Assembly: GCF_001649575.2 (NCBI RefSeq)
Contig: NC_051446.1
Location: 19,109,081 to 19,173,080 of the forward strand
Reading direction: 5' to 3'
DNA: 64,000 bases
From: Kryptolebias marmoratus
Taxonomy: Eukaryota; Chordata; Actinopteri; Cyprinodontiformes; Rivulidae
Position 1 is the stretch's first letter, and every line of letters begins with the position of its first letter. Made by a program: the position numbers and the translations under genes. The notes under the pieces were generated by a model. The model had not been told where the DNA came from and ran no database searches. It worked only from the letters and a program-made list of their open reading frames with translations. Positions 46,900 to 58,145 of the stretch are shown one piece after another.

Positions 46900-47340
46900 C
46901 TCCATCATTCCATTTCTATTTTGCTCTCCCTTTCTGACACTCTGGTTTCTCTCTTGTCACAGTGCTGGACAGGATGAAAATTAAACGCATCAGCAGAAAA
47001 ACACACAAGTGGAAATGATCTCTCCGCTTCGGCCGCTCGGGTCATGAATTCAGCTAACTGTGCTTATCACCGGCTGCTGCTATTAGTCTTAATAGCTGCA
47101 GCAACAACCTGCCGTGAGAAGAGATGGGCTCTCCTTCCCAGGGCTCACCATAGACAGGTGATTCTCATCTGCGATCTCTTCATGTGTCATAGCGAAGGCA
47201 AGGCCACCTGAGAAATGTCTGGCAGGTCATTGGAGTAAAACATCAGAGTCAGGCAGGCCATTACATACACCAGAGACGCATGTTTTTACACACTCGGCAT
47301 CAGTCAAGAGCAAATTAGGAATTCAATCAAATGAGCATCT
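46900..47340. promoter_or_regulatory. Possible conserved non-coding element
   Basis: Non-repetitive with raised CpG at its core: ctctccgcttcggccgctcg, gtcatgaattcagctaactg, atcaccggctgctgctatta, gtcttaatagctgcagc, then gtcatagcgaaggcaagg. No coding frame across the core. A strong candidate by look. Confidence 0.43.
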
Positions 47341-47570
47341 CAGTTAACCTTTCCATTGGTGATTTAGAAAGATGAAAAAGCTCAAAACAATTGCATTAGT
47401 TATGTGGAGTGAATTGTACACTTAAAGGGAAAGTTCAGATAAGTAAGGTACCACAGAAAAGTTATGAACCAGTTGTGGATAGCTCTTTGAACAATGTCAG
47501 TTTACAAAAACAGACTTAATTCTGGGCAGATTGATGAGCTAATGGCTAGTTCAAGCTGCGTCAAGACCAG

Positions 47571-47679
47571 AGTGGATTGCTAGTCTTAAAACAAGTCAAA
47601 TCTTTAAAATGTTACATTTGCATAAACACATATAAATTATTTTGCAATTGGATTGGTTTCAAGACAACAGCAATCCACT
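47571..47679. repeat. Imperfect inverted repeat, possible MITE-like fragment
   Basis: Left arm agtggattgctagtctt (from 47571) and right arm ending aagacaacagcaatccact (to 47679) are reverse complements with one small internal difference; the 11-bp ends agtggattgct/agcaatccact are perfect. The spacer is AT-rich, about 50 bp. Flanking 47430-47850 has the look of an old interspersed repeat (recall, weak). Confidence 0.6.
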
Positions 47680-47684
47680 TTAGG

Positions 47685-48105
47685 CTTGGTTCTGCTCATA
47701 TTAAATGTTAGCTTGTTAAACTTGTCAAGTTGTACTGCTCCAAACTCAGGCCATTCAAAGACATGCAAGATATTACTTGTACATAACTATTTCACAAAAC
47801 CCAAGCTCAGTATCTTTGAAATCTAAAATTTCTGTAGCTTTAATATGAGCATGGAGAAGTGTGTTAGATACATATTTGTATCACATAGTTTTGGCACACT
47901 TTTACTATTTTACTAATATCCCACAGGTTACATAATGTTTATAAGAAAAATATTAGTCAATTTCATTGGCAACCTTGAAAGGCTTCAATAAGTCTTCTAT
48001 CATCATGTCTAAAGAATTATGTCCACTTGCCGCTGCATTCTCCCCACAGTCAAACATGTTTATTTCATTCAACGTAAGAGGAAACATTTCTGGAGTCAAG
48101 ACATG
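47685..48105. other. AT-rich gene-free stretch
   Basis: No gene or RNA gene recognised. Possibly part of the old repeat around the inverted repeat at 47571-47679. Confidence 0.45.
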
Positions 48106-48109
48106 TATT

Positions 48110-48420
48110 TGTGACATAGTGTCAAACCGAGAAAAATAATTTATTTTTCATCTGAACTTTCTGTAGCAAGTCAGGGAGCCACGCTGAGCTACCATTGAAT
48201 TGGACACCCAGCGTTGCCGGGCTGAGGGGACAGCGTGGCAAAGTGAAAGTGTCAAGTTAGGCAGCTTACAAAATGAAACCACATGAAAGAAGAAAAAAAA
48301 TATAAGAGAAGTCAGTCTGTGTCGACACCCTTGCTTAAAAGAAATACCACTGGACGGATCCTCGCTGCCCTTTACCATGAAGCCGCACAATCAGTGTTTT
48401 GAAAACAAATGTCAGGACGT
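48110..48420. promoter_or_regulatory. Possible conserved non-coding element with 9-bp inverted repeat
   Basis: Block with gccacgctg (48178-48186) and its exact reverse complement cagcgtggc (48231-48239), enclosing a GC-rich loop of 44 bp. The 80-codon minus frame here has a poly-Phe stretch and no known domain. It could be structured RNA or simply a regulatory block; neither is shown. Confidence 0.28.
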
Positions 48421-48424
48421 CTTT

Positions 48425-50555
48425 CTAGGCAGAATGCTTTCCCACGAGCCGAAACCATCCTCCACTACTTTACTCCTTCACAAACAACCAGGCTTGTGAC
48501 TGGGACCATGTCAACATGCTGCTCTGTTTAGAAGGGGGGTGTGGGGGGATGGAATTACTTTGATCCACTTTGAGGCATGCCTTCCTTTTCTGTTGAGAGC
48601 TGTTTAAGGTTTGAAGTGGGAGGGGAAATACTTATATAGCAAAGCTCATGCTAATTCTTTACAACAGAGGAATTTCAAGCCTCCCGAAAAAAATGACAGC
48701 ATACTATTTAGAGAAGTTTAAAGGCTTAAAGTTTAAAATCTCAAAAACACAAAGAGACAGTTGATATGGCAGACACTGTGGCGAGCTCTTATCATTGCTG
48801 AGAGATGACATTATTTTACAAACATGAGGGGCAGAGATATTGGGCAGAACAGGCTGTAACTGCAGATATTTCAGCATAGAACAATGGACGTCTGTCCTGA
48901 CTTCTGGACTGAACAATTGCAGGATGACATGGAGCCTGACAGGGACACCCACGGCAGCAGGATCTGTGCTGCAGACAGGAGAGGCGCTTTCACAGAGGAA
49001 CAACGCTGCCAAAAAACATCTCCTCATCTTCCTTTTTTCCCCTACTCCAACATCTTTTTATGTGGTTTGGCACCTCTGGCTTCCATGAGTCAAAAGTGAA
49101 CAGTCAAACTTTGATCACCACCCTGAGCACAACCTTTGGGGAAGAAACGAACCAGTCATTGCTGAACAATTGGGAATAAGGAAAATAAATCCTCACTGAA
49201 ATGCATCAATAGTTTTTATCAAGTTCTTTCAGAATTCAAGCAATTGAAAAACCCTAATTTAATTAATTACTGTTGCAACTCTGCTCTGATTGGTCAAAAG
49301 ACTGGAATAATGTGAGGCAACTGCTCATTCTCTGAGGCATGTCAAATGAGCCACTAGGTAGACATTATGGCAATGTCTTTCATTTTTAATTAACAAGAAA
49401 AGCCTGGACTACAAACAAGATGATTCAGGCAGTTAATTTTCCAAATCTTTGCCATGGTCAATAAGATAGATAATACTGAAGGAGAGCGAAAACCCCAGAA
49501 ACAGTGGTGTCTTCGAATCGCAAGCCCAATAATTGAAGCAACAATGAAAAACCACAGTGAAACAATGAAGACTTGGCTTTCATACTTGTTTCCAACACTG
49601 ACTTGTAGAATAGTGTATATTTTTATCCATCAACTCATGCCAGAGCCAATTTCCCACCTTTTAAATAGTAAGCTTCAGTGAACGTTTAAGTGTCAAATTC
49701 TGTGTTGTGATTTTTTTTTCTCCAAATGTGTTTTCATTGAGATTTATTGCACTGTATGTTTGGCAAATGCTTCAAATCAAACACAATCAAACCTAATTGT
49801 TTACATTTTTTTCAATATGTTTTAACTTGAGATAGACTGACTAATAAGCAGACAAATTTAATTATCAAATTATTAGTCACTTTTAAAAACATCGGCTTTC
49901 GCCCGTGCCTGTACAGACCTAACTAATTACAGACTAGAAAAATAAAGATGCAGAACCAGCTACAACCAGATCACCTTAGCCCACAATTTAGTTTTGTTTT
50001 AATGAGAGTGCTCTTCTATATATTATTTTTATGTGTACAATTTCTTCTGATGGTTGTTAATTATAAGGGTATTAAGTTAAGGAGTGATTAAATGAAAAAT
50101 ACATATTGGCCAAAATTTGAAAAAAAGCTCTGATGTTTATGAGCCATCGACTGCTCTGACTTCTACAGATGTGCATCTGTGTTATCACACATCGCAAGGT
50201 TTTCTAATATTGTACTGTAATCAGTTTTGTAACCCAAGAATGTGAAACTTTTTTCTTTGTTTTTTCCCAGCAAATGACTTTAAAACTTGAATGAGAAATG
50301 AAGCACTAAAAAGCAAACAACAAAGAACCATTTAAATTATTGCGTAAATCTTTACCACTTTCCTTGGTGGACTTTTTAAATGACCATTTACATCCAATAA
50401 AAATAATAATGAAGAAGCAAAATTTAAAAATTATGTCTTTAAAAATGTACTTTTCTGTAAAAGTAATGGAAATTAAACTTTTTAGAAAAATATTTAAAAT
50501 AACAGATCAAATAATACATTTTCCAAAATGATAAAAAGAAAAAAAAAAACATGCC
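48425..50555. other. Gene-free stretch
   Basis: Mixed, then AT-rich. A moderately GC-rich segment (48830-49010) has open frames on both strands (107 codons minus, 82 and 71 codons plus) without recognisable domains. The 75-codon frame at 49454-49681 is also unrecognisable. No repeat family was recognised. Confidence 0.5.
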
Positions 50556-50559
50556 TGGC

Positions 50560-50900
50560 TAAATAAAATCTTTTGCCTCCCATATGGCACTGAAGGCGCT
50601 CAAAGTGCTCTTCATTATTAATGTCCTCAGAGCAGGATTTGAAGCAGCTTTGCTTTTCTTATCAATCATTTATCTGCTTCCCAATGAAGACACTCCAATT
50701 CCCTGGTGTCAACTCAGACTGGAAGCAAATGAAAACCACCAATGCTGAGGTCTCATTTTAATTAAACAAGGCTATCGTGAGCCTTAAACACTTGCTTGCA
50801 AAGCGGCCAACAATACAACACAATCTGTAATCTCTCAATCATCCAATACATGACGCTTGGGTCTCGTAAATAAAGAACAACATGCTGGAGTGTGTTTTAC
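50560..50900. promoter_or_regulatory. Possible conserved non-coding element
   Basis: Balanced, non-repetitive block with ATTAAT at 50617-50622 and the palindrome TTAATTAA at 50758-50765, plus cttatcaatcatttatctgc, ccaattccctggtgtcaac and gcttgcaaagcggcc. No open frame of note. Among the better candidates. Confidence 0.45.
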
Positions 50901-50979
50901 GAACTCATTCCTATGTCATTTTGTTCTAAAAAAACATATTAATAGGAAAATCTGGAGACTGAAAATAGCCTTTCCCTGA

Positions 50980-51270
50980 TAGAAGTTCCCATTTCCCTAT
51001 TTTGCAGCAGGCATTTGGTTAACAGCAGCAAACATAATCAAACTTTGCGGTCTGTCTCTCTGTGGAGTAGAAATGAAAGTATATAATGCAGTGTTCTTTG
51101 GTGGCAGTCTCCAATTACTGCCTGCGTGCAAGTGTTCACTGCACTGGAACTTTTCCATTTCATCATTACACTCAAGCTGCCCCAATGGCAGCAGCAGCAG
51201 AAGCACAGCAGACCAAGTTATCCGTGCACAGCGGATGGATCCTGCCAAGCTGCAGCGTTTTGTTTGAGAA
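50980..51270. promoter_or_regulatory. Possible conserved non-coding element
   Basis: Non-repetitive block (tgcctgcgtgcaagtgttc, ccattacactcaagctgccc-like words). Three overlapping frames of 64-86 codons on both strands are unrecognisable. Confidence 0.3.
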
Positions 51271-51459
51271 AGGATTCATGTCTATACACAGCACAGGTGT
51301 AATGCGTTTTTTTTTAAACCACCCGCGTGAAAAGTGCAACATTTAGCACCCCCCCTTGGCTAAGTTTGTCACATAAATTCAGTAGGTCAACTTTCCACTA
51401 CTCTCATTAAGAAGTAAAACAGCGAGGCAAGAATAAGTGTTCTTTTGACACCCTGCAAG

Positions 51460-51720
51460 ATATATTTCAGCTCACTGTTGTGTGGCCAGAAAGCCACTGA
51501 TGCAATCGTTCTCCAGCCCTCGTAATAGATTCAGACAGAAGAAAAAAAGATTATTTGATGCAACTTCCACTCAAGAGGCCAATTCAGGCTGTCCAATCAA
51601 TACTAATCAACAGGGAAATGACAAGAGATGAAATTCCCCGAGCTGAAGCTAAATACCTTCCAATCAAGAGTTAGAGCCTTCAGACTGTTTCCTCAGACTA
51701 ATCCAGAAAACACAAAATGT
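51460..51720. promoter_or_regulatory. Possible conserved non-coding element
   Basis: Block with tgatgcaatcgttctccagc, cctcgtaatagattcagac, gattatttgatgcaacttcc and tccaatcaatactaatcaac. Non-repetitive and without an open frame. Inference. Confidence 0.4.
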
Positions 51721-51724
51721 TCCA

Positions 51725-54170
51725 AGAGAATTCACTGAACTTGGGCAAAATGTAAGAATACTTCACAGAAGCGGATTTTTGATACTTCACTTTATTCTTC
51801 TACTCTACCAAATTTTAGAAGGGAGAAAATACTTTTAAAATCAGGTCAAAGTTACAGTTTACTGTTATTTTTCCTAAGTATTTGTTCAGATTTGATATGT
51901 TCAATGAGCCATAACATTACAACAACACAACGACTGATTGTTACAGTACACAGATTTGCTGGGAAACTTTAGTACCTGGACTTCCTGTGGATATTATATT
52001 GATTTGTACCATTAGTTTAAAGAGGTTAAGGACCAATGTAACTGTACTCATTGATGGGTGCAGCTTCTGCAAGCAGAAAAAGGTGTCAAAAACAAACTAA
52101 CAATGAGACAAAGTAAATTTATAAGATTTTGTTTGAAATAAATGGTTGCATTCCAATATGGGTCCGGACTAAAATCCAGCTGTGACTTTGCTTCTTTTAT
52201 TTATGGAAAGAATATCCAGAATTTCTCAAACACTGCTCAAAGTTCATTTCACAAACCTTGCAAATCACTAATTTACACTTACATTAACCCTGTTGGCAAA
52301 CTGAGCTCTGACAGAGTGCAGCCTGCAGAGGGTGCCTTTCATGTGAAAGAGCGCAGGAGCTTTTCATGTTAACAGGAAACATATATTTAATGAGACAACC
52401 ACTGCAGTCTCTGCTGCCATGCTAAGACAACCTGACCCCACACCGCAGCTCGGCACCGCTGCCAAACAACAGTCATGGCAGTCTAGACGAGACCAGGCTG
52501 CAACGGGGGCCTCCCGAAAATCTCTTGTAATGCACAAGGAATTTGGTGCGGTCTCCTTGGAGCAGAGAGGAAGCACATAAGTGAGAGTAAAGAGGGGGCG
52601 AGATCCCCGCAGAGGTCAGAGCATGTCCCTGGAGGTGTCAGGGTGAGTAAATGGTCACAACGTAAGAGCTGTAGAGCTGTTCTCCTTCCGATGGTCTTCC
52701 TTCTCTTCTTCGCAGGGTGCCCACAGAGAACCTCAAAGCCAGAAGCAGCCGCCGCTTCTAATGCGCACCGCACAAATTAGAACAGGAAGCGGTTGTCAGC
52801 TTCGGGAATAATCACCAGCATTTTCCAAAAACAAATAAAGATGTGATGTGGAGATTCCTGAGAAGGGTGAAAGGATTGGCCTGTTGAAGGTTGAAGCTTG
52901 TTTGATGACTTCAGAGGCTGCTGGCGGTTGTCTGCGTGGCTGGCGGAAGGCTGACACCAGCAGAAAGGCCCATGAATATTCAGTGGCCAAGTAAATGAGG
53001 CAGATAGCACTTGACATGTTTAACATCCACCTTTGGCACCTTCTCTCTACAAAGCCAACAAGGTGAAGAAGCAGAACAAATATGTTGGTTGTTTGTGGGC
53101 GGCTATGATCCCTGTTGATAAATTGGATGCGTTTTTAGAAAGAAGTATGAGCTTCAGTGGGGAAGCCACTTCAAAATGATCTAAACTTGGAAAAAAAATG
53201 TCCCCAGTGGGATTCAAATTTTATTCTTTTTTTTATGCTGTTATATATTTTTTTATTTTTTTACATTAAAATAAAAATTGTAGCATTAAGCCTTGCAATA
53301 TGCTGACATTTCCATTCTAAGAAAAACATGTTTCCCCCAACTATAATCCCTGCTGGTATCAAAATGTTTGCTCTCTAAATATTTACCAACCCAGAGTCAC
53401 ATCTAAAGCCTAACACAGGCACCTTGAGACTTCCTTTTTTTTCCAAGTGTTGTGTCCCAAAGGAAATGCAGCGAAAGCACTACAGATTATCTTGCAAGTG
53501 AGTAAACTATCTGAGCACACAACACATTCCTCCAACACCTCAAACAGCTCTGAGAGAGAGAGAGAAAATAAGTGCTACTACAGAACATACTGCTTCTTAA
53601 AAATCCCTGTCGAGATGAGTGGGGATCCTTTAGCTGTCGCAGTATTAACACCAGAAAAAGGAAGACATTAGTAAATGTATTACTACGATAGGCAAAGTAA
53701 TGTAAATATTGACACTTTGATAGTTATCACAAGGCTTATCCAGTAGACCTGCCTGGTTAGAGCCATTTAACATCTGCTCAGTACTATTCCAGGTAAGGCA
53801 GTTTAAGGAATATTCCACTGACCTTTTAGTATCACTAAAGGCTTTAAGTGGGACTCTTTAATGAACAATAGCTGCTTTTAATCTACACTGAGCCACATTT
53901 TGAGCCTTTTTGGGCCGTAATACATTGAGACAGCATCAGTTGGGACAGATTACTAAAGCTGTATTTACAAACTGACATTAGCTGCTCATTTCAAGCTTCA
54001 CTATTATTTGTTCATAACAGCTGTTTGAAAACAAACTTTAGTAAAATCCAATTGTATTTACGTCCGAGTGCAACCTATTATGGTCTATGTGATAATTAAT
54101 GCGGGTGTCAGTTGAGCAGAGATCCACAGAGTATGTTTTTATAAAGACAAATACATAACACATAATGTTT
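51725..54170. other. Gene-free stretch
   Basis: AT-rich to 52130. A somewhat GC-richer segment (52320-53010) has several overlapping minus frames (70-96 codons) with no known domain. It is AT-rich again after 53180, with T runs near 53229-53265. A short GAGA run lies near 53555. No RNA gene or repeat family was recognised with confidence. Confidence 0.5.
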
Positions 54171-54176
54171 TTTTTT

Positions 54177-54405
54177 GGGCTGCGTGTTAGAGAAATAGGT
54201 TAGGGTCATTGTGTTGCAGCAAGAAGGTTGCAGGTTCGACTCCTGGCTGTGTGGAGTTTGCATGTTCTCCCCTTGAATGTGTTGGTTTTCACTGGGCACT
54301 CAAGTTTCCTCCCACAGTCCAAAAACACATACATGTTAGGTTATTTGGCTACCCTAAATTGTCCCTAGATGTGAGTGAGAGTGTGAATAGCTCTTTGTCT
54401 TGTTT
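54177..54405 (+). mobile_element. tRNA-type SINE-like interspersed repeat
   Basis: A perfect Pol III B-box word GGTTCGACTCC lies at 54233-54243, about 55 bp after the 5' end, followed by gtgtggagtttgcatgttct (54250-54269), tttcctcccacagtcc, ttggctaccctaaattgtcc and gtgagtgagagtgtgaat. This order is that of a very common fish repeat (recall): tRNA-related head, then the 'gtggagtttgcatgttctcc' body. The A box is decayed and the 3' end is truncated. The 63- and 66-codon frames across it are by-products. Confidence 0.82.
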
Positions 54406-54409
54406 ATGA

Positions 54410-54545
54410 CTGACATCATCACATAAACAAATTCATATGCAGACAAACAACAAATGAATAAAAAAGGGCTATGCATGCTTGAACTGACAGGTTGGACCAC
54501 TTAACAAAACACAGATTCACATAAACATAATCTAACTACTTCCTA
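54410..54545. other. Short non-coding spacer
   Basis: AT-rich spacer after the SINE; nothing recognised. Confidence 0.5.
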
Positions 54546-54559
54546 TTGCCCCCCACCAC

Positions 54560-54960
54560 CACCACAACCCCACCCGCTCTGAGCACGCTGCCCCCTGATA
54601 AGCTAGTTTGCCAGTCTTGCCAGCGCCACTCACGGCTCCATTTGCACAAGCACTCCATTGTTGCTGTGCAGAGTGGACAACTGCACTTTGGACCTTTCAG
54701 TATGGAAAACCTTTTATTGTGTTTCCCATAAGGGCATCCACTGTAGTTTATCTGCAAGCTGCCAACCACACATGCGCTTTAAAACACTGCATTAAGGATA
54801 TCCAAGGAGAGAAAACAAACAGTAGCTGCTGCGTATCCTGTGCTGCTGCCATTAAGCACCATGCAGCCAGTTTGCTTTGCTGCTGATTTTTCCAGAGCTT
54901 TACAAAGACTCATAAAAAAGCAGCTGAATTATCTGTGTAAATGGAACCCAATCCACTGCT
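54560..54960. promoter_or_regulatory. Possible conserved non-coding element
   Basis: After a CCACC-rich patch (54552-54572) comes a balanced block: tgataagctagtttgccag (GATAAG type), ctccatttgcacaagcactc, tatggaaaaccttttattgt, cttataagg-like words and gcactgcattaaggatatcc. Overlapping frames of 61-92 codons exist on both strands with no recognised domain. Confidence 0.38.
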
Positions 54961-54964
54961 GGCT

Positions 54965-55465
54965 GACCTTTTCCACAAAGCAATATTAAAGCATAATAGT
55001 AGAGCTGAGTTAAGTGATTGCAATTTATGAGTTCATTTAACTTGATTCAATATTGGATGACAAATGATTACCTCTGTGAAGTGAAGCTTATATACAAAAT
55101 AGCCGTGCTGCACAGAAACTTGGAGCTTTATCAAACTTAACAATCAGCTCAGTGTCTGTCTGCTGTGTGTCTGGCTCAGCGGAGGGCTAAACAGAATTTT
55201 AAAAACGCATGACAAGACTGGAAGAAAAAGAAGCTGCTTATTAAATACACATATCTTCTTTTGTGGCTCAAAGTCTATTAACCTAAAAGTGAAGCGTATT
55301 GAATAGATGTTACCTCTGAATCTGGTCAGCTAGCCAAATGGATTAAATGTATCAAATCCATTTTCCTTATTACATTGAGGAAGTGTCAAAATGAAACATT
55401 TTCAATTTAGCCCCTTCAGGTCTAAGATTTCTTCATCCCGCTGTAGAACAAGGTGCTTACCTCGC
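54965..55465. other. AT-rich gene-free stretch
   Basis: No gene, RNA gene or repeat family recognised. Confidence 0.5.
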
Positions 55466-55469
55466 AAAA

Positions 55470-55990
55470 ACAGGCTTCGACACGTTGCTAAACGTGGCCG
55501 GGGCTTTAAATTAGCCCGACATGATCCACATATTTGATTCACTGTGTAGCCAGAAAAGAGTTACATGACTTTCAGGCACTCAGCTCAGACTATAAAGAAA
55601 CAATGTAGCCTACTTTGCACACTCCTCGCTGCTCTCTTTTCAGCCACATCCTCTTGGATTTTATGACTCTGGTTAAAATGCAACCATTAAATATTCATGT
55701 GCAAGGGCTTTCACCCGTGAAGCAGCTTCCCGCTCTCTTTCTGCAAGCTTTAGGGAAAGTGAGAAACTTTTTGATTTTAACTGACAGGAGCTAAATATTA
55801 AAAACAGAAGCTTTGGGAGTTCAGCAAAGTGTAGACTTCTCCTCTCAGATATCCTCCTCGGCTTATTCGAGCCTCGCCTTCTTGGCTCTCATGCTCATTG
55901 TCCTTAAAATTTCACACCGTGGCGAGACTTGTAGAGTAAATTAACATGACAATACAAACAGTGGCGATAAATGAAAATTGACACTCTGTA
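55470..55990. promoter_or_regulatory. Possible conserved non-coding element
   Basis: Long non-repetitive block: taaattagcccgacatgatc, ccacatatttgattcactg, aaccattaaatattcatgtg, tttaactgacaggagctaaa, cacaccgtggcgagacttg and cagtggcgataaatgaaaat. No frame of note. A strong candidate by look. Confidence 0.43.
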
Positions 55991-56280
55991 GCTGACTGAT
56001 GTTATGAAAACTGATTGTTGATGATCATTCCAAAGAAAATCAGCACATGCATCATAAACTGCATCTCTGGAAAAGAATCTTTCACTTGTTGTCTTGGCTG
56101 TTTATTGTGCGAAACACTTTCTATAAAGAGCAAAAATAATAACCCAAACAATTTGTTTTCTTATCCCATCTTTAAACGTCATATCCACATTAAAGGCCTA
56201 ACACTGCTTGAAGGAATGCATTTTGCCCACCGCCTTTCATGCCAGAGTTTTAAACCAAGATCATGTTATGTTGAGTTGTA

Positions 56281-56740
56281 GCCATTTTGGTCAATCCTTG
56301 AAAACAATATTAAGCTCATCTCAACCAATATTGCAATATCTAGTGTGATCTTGCACGATCTGTTAGCACTTGGGGTATGTGTTGTGAATGACTGTCAGCT
56401 ACTACCACATCAAACTTTAGGTTAATATTTGTAAAATAGCTATTTTTGTGTAGGCTAATGTCGGTTAGCTGTGGCGGCCATCTTGAATTGGTTTGACTTC
56501 AAAAGATAATCAGTAGTAGATATACAGCCAAGAATTACTTTCTGAGAGTTTCACTTAAATCCATTATGTGGTTTATATGATATTTTCCTAACAGACGAGA
56601 AGGTTTGACTCCAACAGATAATGCCAAGGTTTTAGGCAAAGATCTTGAACAATGTGTTGTGCTCAAATATTTTGTTGGGGATGATGATCAGCTACTACCG
56701 CATAAAATTTTAGCTCAATGTCTGTAAAATTGTGTCTGAT
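56281..56740. repeat. Interspersed repeat with two related internal modules
   Basis: Seen: tcagctactaccacatcaaa (56396-56415) recurs as tcagctactaccgcataaaa (56689-56708), each followed by ctttag/ttttag, then aatatttgtaaaa or aatgtctgtaaaa. Also ggcggccatcttgaattggt and ggtttgactccaacagataa. From memory these phrases belong to a dispersed fish repeat containing 'gtcagctaccaccatatcaaactttag' and 'ggcggccattttgaatt'. Non-coding. Limits are approximate. Confidence 0.62.
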
Positions 56741-56939
56741 CATGTGCACATGCTCAGACACAGACATGAGCAAAAACACTATCGTCCGCCTTTGTCTCTC
56801 AGCAAATACATAGCAAGCTCTCTAAAATGAAAGATGAGATTGTTTCTACAGGTACAAACAGCAGCAAAAATAACAATGAAACATGATTTTGCTGCAGAGA
56901 ACATTAGGCAAATTTCGGAGGCTTTGTTTGGGTAGATGT

Positions 56940-57480
56940 TATTCACACACAAATCAAGGGATGCAACATTCAGGGCTTCTCCAAACAATCGATTTCCAAG
57001 ACAAATAACGCTCAGACATGAGAGGTCTGCATGCAGTCGCCGTGCTCAGGGGTGGCATGTGTGACAACGAGCTGCCGTGAGTTGATTTAACTACTAAAAA
57101 TTCATGAGGGAGGAGTAAAATGGAACCTAACAATACTGTTGTTGTCTGAGAGCAGCGGCAGCGCAATCGGCATGAAAAGTTCATTCATTCTGAACTAATC
57201 TTTTTAGTGACTTGGGAGTAACGATTCATGCCACTCACTAACGAATGCGGGACCAAACTAATCATTAGAATATTTATGAGTGATACTGTGTCAGCTAAGT
57301 GCTGCCACAAGCAAGTCTGCAGTCCATCATCTTCCAAGCTTGGACATCCAGCGTATGAAAAGCACGCACAAGCGATTAGTCTTTCATCAGTCACTGGTGT
57401 CTCCAGCTTTAGCACTGAGGAGCTGATTGAGATGAATCAAAACTGCTCTTTCCTTTTCTCAGTTTGAAAGAAAGCACTTG
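56940..57480. promoter_or_regulatory. Possible conserved non-coding element
   Basis: Balanced non-repetitive block. It contains CTAATCATTAG at 57258-57268 (two TAAT cores in opposite orientation around one base), gagcagcggcagcgcaatcg, ttgggagtaacgattcatgc, aagcgattagtctttcatc. Frames of 76-79 codons on both strands are unrecognisable. Confidence 0.43.
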
Positions 57481-57539
57481 CCAGGAAGCGAGTCGAAACT
57501 CACCATCTTTTACTCCAAACAAATAAGAAAACAAAAAGT

Positions 57540-58140
57540 GGAGGACAGGTTGTAAAACACAAAGGCCTTCAGAGGCATTCTTCCTCCTCTGGAAGGCTGC
57601 CCACTCTTTTTGAGATGGGTTTTCTTTAAAGATAACATCAATGACATTTCGTTCACTCTCCTCTCAATTAGAATTTATTGAGAATACCCAGAAAGCGCCA
57701 CATAGCAAATGATATGTACAACTAGCTTGTCAGAAATCCATCACAGGGGTAAAAATAAAAAAACCTCTCTGGCCTTTTGAGCTCATAACCAGCATTTAAT
57801 CCGCTGTAATGATTTACAATATGACAAGTCAGGCAAAATTTACTGTGACAGATTGAATGGGACCCAACATAAATATAATTACAGCTCACATGATCTTCTC
57901 CACCTCCCTCCTCCAAAGGAAGTGCACACAAAGACGGAGCAGGATACGCAGCCTCCACTAATTTGCTTTTTCAATTTACTCCTTCACGTCAGCTGGTACC
58001 AAAAAAAAGAGTAAAAAAAGGAAAAAACATCAAAGGCAGAGAGGTTGTTGTGGTTATCATGCTACACAAAGCAGCCTGGTCCCGAAACTGAGGATGTTTA
58101 TTACGGCCGCCTCGGCTTCTAAGTGAGGCACCAAAACCAT
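57540..58140. promoter_or_regulatory. Possible conserved non-coding element
   Basis: Non-repetitive: tctttaaagataacatcaat, ctcaattagaatttattgag, catttaatccgctgtaatga, gattgaatgggacccaac, aaatataattacagctcac. Several TAAT cores and long balanced stretches. Ends just before the Tc1 remnant. Confidence 0.43.
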
Positions 58141-58145
58141 CACAT

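Noticed and set aside
51905..51935. gagccataacattacaac as a Tc1-type terminal repeat
   Set aside because: Only a short resemblance to known 'gccataacattatgacc' ends; no transposase words or opposite end follow within the next kilobase.
54233..54243. Stand-alone tRNA gene suggested by the perfect B box
   Set aside because: No cloverleaf or CCA-side stem; the following body is the common SINE-like repeat.
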